A stretch of DNA of 64,000 bases. Source: Albophoma yamanashiensis. Taxonomy: Eukaryota > Ascomycota > Sordariomycetes > Hypocreales > Ophiocordycipitaceae. Numbering within the stretch: position 1 is the first letter of the stretch; each line of letters opens with the position of its first letter. Positions 41,874-52,518 of this stretch are shown in pieces. Made by a program: the position numbers and the translations under genes. The stretch spans positions 1,240,001 through 1,304,000 of the forward strand of contig BCKH01000002.1 in assembly GCA_001600555.1 (NCBI GenBank), read 5' to 3'. Under the pieces are notes generated by a model, which was given only the letters and a program-made list of their open reading frames with translations, was not told the origin of the DNA and made no database searches.

Positions 41874-44752
41874 ATGCTTTCCAGAACGGCTGCTCTGTCA
41901 CGCGTTTGCCTGACATGTCGGCGCAGTCTTGCACGGCGCGGCGCGACACTTGTCGCCTACAATAGCACCGGCCAAGGATCGCGACGATGCGCCTCCGACT
42001 GGGCCGGGGCCGCCCAGAGCAAGGAGAGGATAGAGGCGCTGATATCTGGGTCGCTGGATGATTCAAAAACCAAGGTCGAAAAGCATAAGCGAGGCGGCAG
42101 CCGCGGCCGCCCTCGGAGAGGGAAGCGGAAGCTGAATCGACAGGACGACGAACCTGCACCCTGGGAGCTGCCTTCGGATGACAGTCACAAACCGCCCGCT
42201 CAAACCTCGGCAGACCTTCCTGTGCTTCCGGAGGCAGTTGAGCCAATTCCCGAACCCGAAGGCACAGACGCTGCAGTACAGAGCGAACATCCTCCCGGGG
42301 AATCCGTCGCGGTCGCAAGCGACTCTCTGATCGACGAGTCCCTCGCCGTCACACCCTCAAGAGAATTCCGCCATGACCTGCTCCAACACCACCGCCTCGG
42401 AGTTGATGCTCTTGGCAAGCCGGTCGAGGCATTGATAATCAAGAATCCGAACAAGATGAAGAGGTCGAGGAAGGCGGCGGTCCTTCTCGAAGAGGAGGCT
42501 GGTTCCTCAGGCGTGCCCCTACGCTGGGAAGATGTGCTTCCCAGGGAAGAGGGCCCGGAATTCGATTTCTCAGAAGAGGTGCGGGCAAACATCGATGAGC
42601 TGCGTCCCAAAGACACAACCGTCGTTCGGAGAAAAGATTTCGAAAAGCTGATGGATGCTCTTGTCGATGGATTCACCCGGGAGCAGCTGGTAGGTTACTT
42701 CAATAAGGGGGATTGGGAGCACACCTTGCAGGCAAACGACACCCCCTCGTACCCTTGGATGGTCAAGCTAGGAACTTGGCAAGCTGCTCAGTCGAATCAA
42801 TGGGGCAGCCTCAAGCCGAAACAGCAACAGGCAGTCCTGATCCTGACGGCGATGTGGAAGCTGGAAATTCAAGAGCAGGTGGAAGGCCTGGGGAGAACAC
42901 TTATTTGGGTCCGGCCAGACGTCTTTCGGCTCATCGCCCGTACGTCGACTCTCCCCATTCTCAATCATGCGCACCTCTAACGTCGTCTGTAGGACCGCCA
43001 AGCCGTGTCATTGAATCCCTGAGCGCCGACTATCTTGATAAATCGAACAACGAAAGAATATCGGCCAAGATCGAGGAGTCTCGACTGGCCATATATGCTC
43101 GCAAGTCGACAGCTGCTACGGTTCTGGCAAGGATGCACGAAATCGCACGATCAATCACATCGAAGCAGGTTTCTGTGCAGCACATCCCCGGTGACAATCT
43201 CGCTGAACCCGTTCTGGAAGAGCTTGGGCGCATCACCAACACGCTACTTCAGCACAAGAAGAACGATTCCGTACGGTTTCCCCCAACAGTCTTTCATATT
43301 ACATCGCTGACAGTAGGCTAGAAACTTTCCATATCATGGCTTGCCGACAAAGACCGGCCCGAATCCGGCACATCTGACGGTGCAGAGGCGGTGCCTAGTA
43401 AGCGAACCGAAGACCCTGCAGATGTCGTCTTACGGCTCCTGGCTGGGCATGAGACGAATGCAGAGTCCAGCCAACTCCATGTCATCAGCACTTCTCAGAA
43501 ATCAAAGACCCGGAGAGGTCTCCTTGTTGAACACCATCGTGAGAGAAGAGGCATGTCTTGGAGAGACAAGCTTCGACAATGGTCTCGCTACGTCAACCCA
43601 ATAACCAAAGAGACTGTTGTGGAAACGAAGCTTCTGAACCTGTCGGGGGAGTTGTCGTTGCCAAACGTAACGCCAAAGACAACGGATGACGAGACAACGA
43701 TATCAACATCAGCTACGTTTGGGCACATCCTGCACACTGGGCAGGACGCGCGGCAAGCCAAACTGGCCAAGAATCGGCGCATTCTCTCTCCCGTGGTCCC
43801 ACATCCAGCAGCCCTCACGTCAATCACTGCCGACAGCGAGAACGACGTGGCTCAGTCGACGACGATCATCCTCAACTTTGCGTCTGACCCAGCCCAAGCA
43901 TCAGGGTTCAGCAATGCGCTGCCCAAGATCCGACTCAGACTTCCAGTGAACCCCGACACAGACCTCTCGGCATTTGCCTTTCCGGCTGACTCGACGCTCG
44001 AGGCTGTCATCTCTCAGCAGCTCATCGACGTGTTGCTACCAGACGAAGGGCTCGATGTGCGGCTTTCCCAGCAGCACCTGCTTCCCTTGGATGCCAATCA
44101 GCAGTCCCTCAAAGACTTCCTAGCTGCATCCGACTTCAATCTCCTGGCAGGGCGGCTCAGAACACCCAGCCACATTGGTTTCTCCCTCCCTAGCAAGTGG
44201 CTCTCGACCGACCAGACTCGATCCGCACAGAACCAGGCCGAGGATGTTCCATACACCTTCATGGGCCTCGAGATCCATCAGGCCGTCGATCTGGAGTGGC
44301 GCGGCCACACCCTCCGCTACAACAGCATCGAAGCAGGACAACACGGCGGTCAGCGGCAGGAGCTGTCGCTCCACGCGGGACCGCCGGGTACCCGCCAGCA
44401 GCAAGACGTGGCGCTTGGTTCGGCGGATTCGTTCCTGCGGCTCGTAGAAGAGGTAGCCACGGGCAAGCACTTCTCATGGGACGAGGGCTACAAGCTCATG
44501 CAAGACCGGGCAGACGAGGAGTTCACCCTGGACATGATGGACGAGTCCTTGGGCGGCGAGGAGACTCTTCCCCAGGACCCAAGTGCTGACGAGACCACGG
44601 CGCTCGGCGACGCACTCGACACGGCGTCCGGAGAAGATGCAGGAGAAGCGAGGGCATCCGTGTCGGATGCCACTGAGCATACAGCCTGCTTCCGGGAAAC
44701 ATCCTCACCGAGCACAGAGAAAAACGAGGATGGCGAGTCACAAAGGCCGTGA
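41874..44752 (+). CDS. Mitochondrial inner-membrane-bound regulator SLS1
   Basis: Three exons (41874-42939, 42993-43270, 43322-44752) give 924 aa. The N terminus MLSRTAALSRVCLTCRRSLARRG is Arg/Ser-rich and lacks acids, as in a mitochondrial presequence. A Lys/Arg-rich low-complexity part (GGSRGRPRRGKRKLNRQ) and then an SLS1-family region follow: FTREQLVGYFNKGD, SYPWMVKLGTW and RTLIWVRPDVFRLIARPPSRVIESLS. A C-terminal half with SWLADKDRPES, GMSWRDKLRQWSRYVNP and LPKIRLRLPVNP follows, and the end is acidic and disordered. In yeast, Sls1 is an inner-membrane protein on the matrix side that couples mitochondrial transcription to translation. It is long, but typical for filamentous fungi. Convergent with EF-1alpha. 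Confidence 0.88.
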
Positions 44753-45244
44753 CCGAGCAGCATTACTTACAGAAACGACGGCGTGGCTCACTGCACTTGA
44801 CTGCGGGTAATGGGTGTATAATAGATACTTTACTGTACAATACCAAGTATTCTAATATCCGTTACGCGTCAGGCAGGGCCTCGTGTGCTTCGACACGCGC
44901 ATCCGATGCACTTGGTGCCTAACTAGCCAGCAAGCAGCCTACGCCGGCGGAGACATTACGATGTAGCCAGACATTGTAGATACTACGAAGACATGCACGG
45001 GGTAATCACAGTCTCCAATAGCAAGTGGGACGAAGAATGCAGGAATCACTTCTAGACTCTAATTTTTGGGTAAAGCACACGATGAGAAGTCCCGAAGCAG
45101 AAAATACCAAATCCCAGCCTCTCATTATGTGCCCCGAAACGAAAGCCCAGTGTTCATCCGTAGCAAAATAGATCGTTTCGTCGTAGAAGTGAGTACACAA
45201 CGCCCCGAACCCGACATTTTGTGGCACAAGCCGATGACGACCGC
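44753..45244. terminator. Convergent 3' region of SLS1 and EF-1alpha
   Basis: 492 bp with AT-rich patches and no gene. ATAATAGATACTTTACTGT at about 44818 is a plausible 3'-end region for SLS1. Confidence 0.35.
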
Positions 45245-47056
45245 TTATTTCTTGCCGGCCTTGGCAGCAGACTTGGTGACCTTGCCGGAACCGGCAGCGG
45301 CCTTCTCGACGGACTTGATGACACCGACGGCGACGGTCTGGCGCATGTCACGGACGGCGAAACGGCCCAGGGGAGGGTAGTCGGTGAAAGCCTCAACGCA
45401 CATGGGCTTGGAGGGAACCATCTTGACGATGGCGGCGTCACCAGACTTGATGAACTTGGGGTTGGCCTCAACAGACTTGCCGGTACGGCGGTCGATCTTC
45501 TCGAGCATCTCGGAGAACTTGCAGGCAATGTGGGCGGTGTGGCAGTCCAGAACGGGCGCGTAGCCGGCACCGACCTGACCGGGGTGGTTCAGGACGATGA
45601 CCTGGGCGTTGAAGGAGGCAGCGCCAGCGGGGGGGTCGTTCTTGGAGTCACCGGCGACGTTGCCACGGCGGATCTCCTTGACGGAGACGTTCTTGACGTT
45701 GAAGCCAACGTTGTCACCGGGGACACCCTCGGAGAGCTGCTCGTGGTGCATCTCCACGGACTTGACTTCGGTGGTGACGTTGGAAGGAGCGAAGGTGACG
45801 ACCATACCGGGCTTGATGATACCAGTCTCGATACGGCCGACAGGGACTGTGCCGATACCGCCAATCTTGTACACGTCCTGGAGGGGAAGACGGAGGGGCT
45901 TGTCGGTGGGACGCTTGGGGGGCTCGATGGAGTCGATGGCCTCAAGGAGGGTCTTGCCGGTGGACTTGCCGCTCTTGGTCTCCTTCTCCCAGCCCTTGTA
46001 CCAGGGGCAGTTGGTGGAGGCAGCCAGCATGTTGTCGCCGTGGAAGCCGGAGATGGGGACGAAGGCGACGGTCTTGGGGTTGTAGCCGACCTTCTTGATG
46101 AAGTTGGAGGTCTCCTTGATGATCTCCTGGTAACGGGCCTCAGACCACTTGGTGGTGTCCATCTTGTTGATGGCGACGATGAGCTGCTTGACACCCAGGG
46201 TGTAGGCGAGCAGAGCGTGCTCACGGGTCTGGCCATCCTTGGAGATACCAGCCTCGAACTCACCAGTGCCGGCAGCGATAATGAGAATAGCGCAGTCGGC
46301 CTGGGAGGTACCAGTGATCATGTTCTTTATGAAATCACGGTGACCGGGAGCGTCTGAACTTGGGGTCAGCGACTGGGCATTGAGGGCTGTTCCGACTGCG
46401 GCTGAAACATACCAATGACGGTGACATAGTACTTGGGAGTCTCGAACTTCCAGAGAGCAATGTCGATGGTGATACCACGCTCACGCTCGGCCTTGAGCTT
46501 GTCAAGAACCCAGGCGTACTTGAAGGAACCCTTGCCGAGCTCGGCGGCTTCCTACATCGCGACACTGTCAGCAACAATTCCACTCTGGTGGTCTGAAGTG
46601 GCGGATTGCGGTCAGGGCAGTGCAGCGGGGCTTGGCCCCACATATCTGGCGACAACCCGCCAGAAAAAAAATTGATCGGTGGGAGGGGTAACCCTGAGGT
46701 CGCCAGCGCAACATTGCTGTCGCCTAGCTGGAGGGATACGAGGATGGGCACGAAACTGCGAGAGGGTGTTCTTACCTTCTCGAACTTCTCGATGGTACGC
46801 TTGTCGATACCACCGCACTGGTAGATCAAGTGACCGGTCTGTGATGTTGTCAGAAATCATGCTCATCGACTACCCCGCGCCAGTGAGACAGGCGGGGCGA
46901 CGAGGATATCATGGGAGAACTCACGGTGGTCGACTTGCCGGAGTCGACGTGGCCGATAACGACCACGTTGATGTGAGTCTTGTCCTCCTTACTGCAAGGC
47001 AGTCAGTATTGAATATCGCAAAGGATGAGGCTTCTCGAGATGCCGACATACCCCAT
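45245..47056 (-). CDS. tef1: Translation elongation factor EF-1alpha
   Basis: Five exons (47056-47052, 46991-46925, 46838-46776, 46551-46413, 46353-45245) give 460 aa, exactly the normal length. The first exon is 5 nt (ATGGG). Intron 3 is 224 nt, the long variable intron used in fungal phylogeny. GTPase motifs are GHVDSGKST (P loop), DAPGHRDF (G3) and NKMD (G4). The domain II/III core and the basic C terminus (GKVTKSAAKAGKK) are complete. It delivers aminoacyl-tRNA to the ribosomal A site in the cytosol. Codon use is strongly biased to C-ending codons, as expected of a highly expressed gene. I see no unusual residue. Confidence 0.99.
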
Positions 47057-47340
47057 TTTGGCGGTTGACGATGTGTGAAGATTTGAGTCGAGTGGATTGC
47101 TTGACTAAAGTGTCTAGTCGACGGCAACACGTTAGTCGATGTTCCTCTTGCTGAAGGACGAAGCCGAAGGGTAATGGGACGGGTCAACGTACAAATTCGC
47201 AGATCGGATGCTTGAACCGGGTATGCGAGACGAGGAGCAGAAAGAGAAAAATTCGCAAAGCGAAAGTGGGAGGAGCAGATTTAAAAGGTGGGTGGAGGAG
47301 GGGTGGAGTGACTGCGCTGCTGCTCGCGCGGGGCAACCAG
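47057..47340 (-). promoter_or_regulatory. EF-1alpha promoter and probable 5'-UTR intron
   Basis: Read on the minus strand, a pyrimidine-rich tract (TTTTTCTCTTTCTGCTCCTC) lies at about 47225-47250, followed by GTACGT at 47192 and, further on, GACTAACG and GACTAG at about 47113-47130. This is the layout of the 5'-UTR intron known in many fungal tef1 genes. The exact acceptor is uncertain. Confidence 0.45.
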
Positions 47341-49751
47341 AGGGGCAGCCTCCGATGGACTAGCCCTAACACGCCGGAAGTTATTTCTCCTCGCACAGGG
47401 AGGTTTTTCCCTGAGGTCCGGTGCCTGTGGGCCAATCAGGTGTTCATGTTTCGAATGTGGCCGTACGTCGAGGCGCCTCCGAGGGGGGTGTGTATGCTGG
47501 CTTCGAGGCTGCTGGCCATACAACCGCCTGCCGTTGCATGAGCATGGAACGGCGACGCGGCTTTCATCACGGACGGGCTTTGGTCTCGAGAGTACCCTCG
47601 GGGAGAGGGCGGCTACGGTTTCGTGTAATGAATCCCAGCTCATAGCCAGGCGCTGCGCTGCAAGCAAGCTTCTTGCGGAATGCTCGCCGATAAGCAACAC
47701 GAGGAACGTCGTGCGGCTCGTGCCACGCCCAGCTTGCGCGCTCCCGGCGGCTGGATCAAAACCTGCCGTTGCCCGCACGCAGATTCGCAGCACCTGTGCT
47801 CAGGGCGTCCCGCGTGTCCAAAATGCATCTACTCTGCTCCCAATCGTCGTATTCGATCGCTGGCGACGTCCTGGCATCAGCCTCCCCGGATGACTCCTTG
47901 GCGCACAGAGCCGTGGTGGTTGCCCAGAGGTACAAGCGCGGTGTTAGCAGGTACCTAAAGAGTGGGGACCTCCTGCCGCGGCGTGTGCGAGAGAAAAAAA
48001 AAATTCACTGCGACCCAACTTTTTCCTGCGGCAAGATCGCGCGTCGAGTCGCCAGCCTGCCAGGGTCTGCCTGCCCAACGGACGTTTTGGCTGCGAGCCC
48101 AAAGCACATGCGATTCTAGCCGGTCGCATGCGGTGTGAGTCAAGAGCGGCGCGGGCTCTGCCTACGGTGGATTATGCCGCACGCCAGCTGCCTACGAGTG
48201 CACACAGACTAGCTGCTCGCGCGGATCATCGTCAGAGCGGCGGCGGGCGGTTGCTGTCGCAATGGAAGCGATGCTGCTTGTTGTTGACCCCGCGGCTGTC
48301 TCTGGGTGAGCCTGGCTGCCCCTCCCCAAACGTCATGCCCCACCAGAGGCCCTCGCCACCGCCGCATCCTCACACCCTGGCCGGGCCGGGAGCCTCGCTC
48401 TTGTGCCTCCGTGAGATCAGAGCGGATCCTAGTAGTGAACATCGCAGCCGGCGATGCTTGTCGAGGTCGCCCTGCTGTCAGAGGATTGAGCCCCAGGTAC
48501 TCCGTAGACTTTGTAGACTCGGGCGAATTTCGGGCAGCTTCGCCAAGCACATTCACGGTGTCGTATTGGCGACAGAGATGTCATTTTACCCCTCCGCAAT
48601 TGCTCCCTTCGCGCAAATTCTGCGCCGCCAAAGCTGTGTCGAGCTGTCACTGCGAGGCGACTGTGTCCTCAGCCACAGTGGGGTCTTCCATCTCTGCAGG
48701 CGCTTCATCCCGCCAACAGGCCCGGCAGCCTTGGCTTCGTGGCGAAGACGACTTCCTATTCGGATGTGGCGATATGCGTGGTGGCCCTGCGGAATTTTTG
48801 CTTTTGGTGAGATGCTTCCAACTGCAAACTAGCGAACGTCGCTGCATTGGCTCATGGCTCATTGAGCTTCGTGATTGGGAGAGAGCGATATGTTGCTTTC
48901 AGCGCAGCTAAAGGTTGGCTGCGCTCGTGTGGACCTTCCTGGTAGTTTCCTATGGTAGTGAGAAATATCCAACTACACTCGAACCAAAGCATGTGTTCAG
49001 CAAAGAAGCGTCAGCTTCTGTAGGGAGACTCAAGTTTCTACACATAATTGCACTCTTGCTCTGGCAAAGTGTTTGGTCGCATATCGCTGGGTATCTCATG
49101 AGTTCAATTTATCAATGCTGAGCCTACTGGATCAAGTATGTGTGTACGTATACTCACACCCGGAAGCGTGTACTCGTACTCATGTTCGTTCTTCTGACTA
49201 CCATATGCTTCGAAACCCACGTAGTCAAATGAAGCTGCCAACATTTTAATGTTATACCACACTACAGGTAGCGTACCGCTGCCATTTATTGTTCAATCCA
49301 CCGCCACACTCGTAGTTGATCCAGGAGTGTATTGGTTCGTGATTATGGCGAGCTGCGGCAGTTCAACGCAAAGCGCTTGCTGAGACTGTGGCATGAATTC
49401 GGATCAAGGCAGAGCCCTCAGGCATAGTACAGACTTGTGGACTTAAAGAGGCGGGATATGGTTCGGCAACAGCTTCCGACGGCCTGTTGAAGGAATTTGG
49501 TTTGAATCCTATGGTATTAGCGCCCATGCGTTTCTGAACTTCGCCTACGAGATTGGCTTTAGCTCTAGCAATATGTGAAGCTTATGCTAGAGTTCAGTAG
49601 TTCAACAAAGAGCTCCCTTTGGCGCGGCCACGTGTGATTCACCGCAACCAAGCCTTCAAATACCATGTCAGGCTCTGCCGTACCACCGCAACGAAAGCTG
49701 CCCGCTCACCTGTTTGGTCAAGCGGTACAATGCAGAGCGCGTTCCTGGACT
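47341..49751. other. Long intergenic gap, no supported gene
   Basis: The GC-rich part (47.4-48.9 kb) keeps several overlapping frames open on both strands, but none has a domain or a start with a leader. One 9-mer motif copy lies at 48498-48506. 48.9-49.7 kb is more AT-rich and contains nothing recognisable. Confidence 0.4.
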
Positions 49752-49833
49752 GCCCGTATAGAGTAATAGCAACTCGTTGGCCTCCTATCATGGATGACAG
49801 CCAAGGATCTCGGTGCAAATCCGAGTACGGGTG
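49752..49833 (+). tRNA. tRNA-Arg (anticodon CCT), with 11-nt intron
   Basis: The acceptor stem GCCCGTA (49752-49758) pairs with TACGGGT (49826-49832), with one G-T pair. The D stem is GAGT/ACTC and the anticodon stem TTGGC/GCCAA. The T arm is CTCGG, loop TGCAAAT, CCGAG. The anticodon loop is 18 nt: C-T, anticodon CCT at 49784-49786, A37, an 11-nt insert at 49788-49798, A38. That is the canonical position for a nuclear tRNA intron. A T9 run right after the discriminator is a Pol III terminator. Box B is GGTGCAAATCC, two changes from GGTTCGANTCC, and the D loop lacks the usual GG, so this could be a weakened or pseudo-tRNA. Confidence 0.72.
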
Positions 49834-50064
49834 ATTTTTTTTTGTTTTGGTCCTTCATCTTGCAGCAGAATACTTTTACTCCTCAGGCCCTTCTTCTCTG
49901 TGACTAGGCAGGCCTCGCATTCAATATTGGTGCACTGTGCTGCGGCCTTCTGGTTCGTCGTCAAGACGCGACGTGGGTGATCTGACTTCTGTATGTTCTG
50001 GGATCTGCGTGCTCTATCCCTGTATCCACCACTATACGGAAAATACTCTTACCATCGCCGCCCA
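49834..50064. terminator. 3' region of the MFSD10-type transporter
   Basis: Pol III T-run of the tRNA at 49835-49843, then the downstream region of the minus-strand MFS gene. No gene. Confidence 0.45.
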
Positions 50065-51538
50065 TTATTGATTCTTCCCATTGACGTTTGCCTTTGCCGC
50101 CTCCCTGGGCGTCTTCAGTCCCATCAGGGCCGCCGCCGCCACCACCGCGATGCCCGTCGACCCCATCGTGTACGCGACCTCGCGCCCAGCCCACCAATAC
50201 ACGCTGGTAAACAGGATCGGTCCCAGCCCGCGCCCCAGCTGGCCCCAGCTCCGCAGCATCCCCAGCTTCGCCCCGCGCTCATCCTCGCGCGCCTCGAAGC
50301 TCGTCAGCGCGTTGAGGCCCGTCACAACCGTCGCCGACGTGATGGCCAGGCAGGTGGCGGCGGCGTAGAGCCCGCCCACGCTGGTAATCCTCGCTAACAA
50401 GACAAAGGATGCAAGGCACGATATGACTCCCACGCGAACGGACAACAGTGGAGGCAGTCTTCGCGTGACACCGCCTTGGAGAATGGACGCCACAAGACCG
50501 ATGAAACCCAGCAGCCTGCCGTTCTTGCCCGACGTGAAGGCGAAGAGCTCATAGGTCATGAAAGACAGCGAGCTCTCCATGCCAGAGAAGAATAGCAGAA
50601 ACAGGAAGTTGGTGGCACAGAGCAACGCGTGCGAATTCGTCCTCTCCACAGCTTTGGCCTCGGCCTTGGGCTCCTTGCCACCCTTGTTCTTGCCGACCCT
50701 CCCCGTCAGAGCAGGCAGCGTTTCGGGCAGGCAGAAATACAGGTACAGCGTCTCCGTCACAATCAGCGTCAGGCTGAACCCGGCCGCCGTCGCGAATGGG
50801 TTCGCGGTGAAGAGGGACTTGGTGCTAAGCCACGCACCCAGCCCCGGGCCGAATGTGAATGCGACGGAGAAGCAGGCGCCGATGATGGCCATTGTCGGGC
50901 CGCGCGAGGCTTCGTCGGAGATGTCGCTGGCCATGGCCGTCGTCAGCTGGACGTTGCCCTCGGACAGGCCGCCGACGACGCGGCTGGCGATGAAGGTGCG
51001 GAAGTCGACGGCGGCGACCCAGAGCAGCACGGAGAGGATGTTGCCGCACATGGATACGAGGAGGGCGCGGCGACGGCCGTAGCGGTCGGAGAGATTGCCG
51101 ATTATAGGGGAGGCAATGGCTTGTAGCAGGCTGCGGACGAAGCTGCGTGAGTGTGCCGTCGTCTCGACGGTGTCATTGGGGCCGTTACGCACGAGAACAG
51201 GGAGCCCATGGCTCCGCCCAGCAGCACAATGTCATATCGCGAGTCAATCGGCCGCGAGAAGGCGGCCTTGTATTTGTTGAGGGCACCGAGGACGTGCTGG
51301 AGCAAGGTTGGCGGGCCCCCTTCGAGCAGCGAGGGCGCTTCGCGGTCGCGGTAGAACTCGAGGAGCTTCGGGAAGAGCGGAAGGATGAAGGTGAAGGAGA
51401 TCTGCAAACGGCCCAAGTCAGCAATGCAGTCCCGTCAATGCCGCGGAGGTCAGGGTTCGGGCGCACCAGGTCGAGCAGCAGGGAGACGACGATGACGCGG
51501 AGAACCCTCTTCCTCGTCGCGGGGTCCACGACGGCCAT
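50065..51538 (-). CDS. MFS transporter, MFSD10/TETRAN-like
   Basis: Three exons (51538-51467, 51401-51193, 51142-50065) give 452 aa from the ATG at 51538. The open frame upstream of it has no ATG. There are about 12 hydrophobic segments. The first is interrupted by intron 1 (VIVVSLLLDL/ISFTFILPLFPKLL). Motif A is GNLSDRYGRRRALL (about 107-120), followed by SRVVGGLSEGNVQLTTAMASDIS and FGPGLGAWLS in helices 4-5. The C-terminal half has MLRSWGQLGRGLGPILFTSVYWWAG. A basic loop (GRVGKNKGGKEPKAEAK) lies between the halves. The pattern matches the eukaryotic family related to tetracycline transporter-like MFSD10, organic-anion or drug efflux proteins whose fungal substrate is unknown. Confidence 0.88.
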
Positions 51539-52518
51539 GGCTGCTTCGACGTCGCGTGTCGCGTCAAGTTCGATGGGATTCCCGCTGCGACGAAAGGCTC
51601 GTTGCGAAGAAAACAAGTGGCGGGTTGAAGCAGGCAAGGAATTGCAAACCAGAAGAAACAGAGAATGACGAGGGACAGAAATTCAGCTGGCGTCCGTTCC
51701 CAAGTTTGCGAAACGGCCAGCTGCCACAGCTCGTCCCACCAGTCCGCCGCGTGCAGCTCCCGATTCCAAAGCGCAGCCCGTCAGTGGATCCATGTTTGCC
51801 ATGGATCCCCCCAAAGGAGCCCCTGGCCCGCACCCCCTTGAGGGGCGGCTGTCGACGGGGGGAGGGGTCTGAAGCTGAAGAGCCCGCCGGGCCCCACGCG
51901 GCATCGGGGATCGCTGCGCCGGTTCTACCGTCCTTGGCGCTGCCGCTTGAACGGGACCCAAACGGGTCCGCGCTCGTAAGCGCCAGGGCCATCATTACAG
52001 TACTACCTTACGGAGTACCCGTGCGCGTACTCGTATGGACCCAGGGGCCTATCGACTTCCTGCTAAGAGTCTAAGATACGTCTGCCTTACCCAGCGAGTC
52101 AACTCCATCCCAAAAACCAAACATCTGGGGACCAAGGCCACACCGATGCCCACTGGCTTCTCATTCACCTCCTCTGGACTTGCGTCGCCACTAAATGATA
52201 CTTGGTTCTGTTTTTGTTTCATTTTTTTTTCTTTCGGACTTCCTGTACTTGAATGAGCCAGCATGAGCTTGCCAGCTCAAACTACAGTCATTAACTGGGA
52301 GCGTTGTGGATACTCATAACATATGCGCTTGCCTTGCACAAGACAACTGACAGACGCCGCAATTATTGCTTTCCAGTCGAGCTGGCGGCGTGTTGAAGAG
52401 CCAATCAGGTCGACAAGCAAAACGGCCGCGCCCACGGGCATATACACTCAACCATTCAACGGCAGGGCTCCAGCACAAATCTCAGTCCCTTGCTACCCTG
52501 TATCATCATGTGAGTCCG
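51539..52518. other. Intergenic; promoter of the MFSD10-like gene and 3' side of the P450
   Basis: No gene. A 9-mer motif copy lies at 52009-52017 and a T-rich stretch (ATTTTTTTTTC) at about 52221. Confidence 0.4.

Noticed and set aside
45221..46357. 378-codon plus-strand open frame over EF-1alpha
   Set aside because: Antisense shadow of the highly biased tef1 coding sequence; product is Gly/Leu/Asp-rich with no domain.
48128..48911. Overlapping open frames of about 200-230 codons (plus strand)
   Set aside because: Three frames open together, no domain, no leader or introns; typical of GC-rich intergenic DNA.
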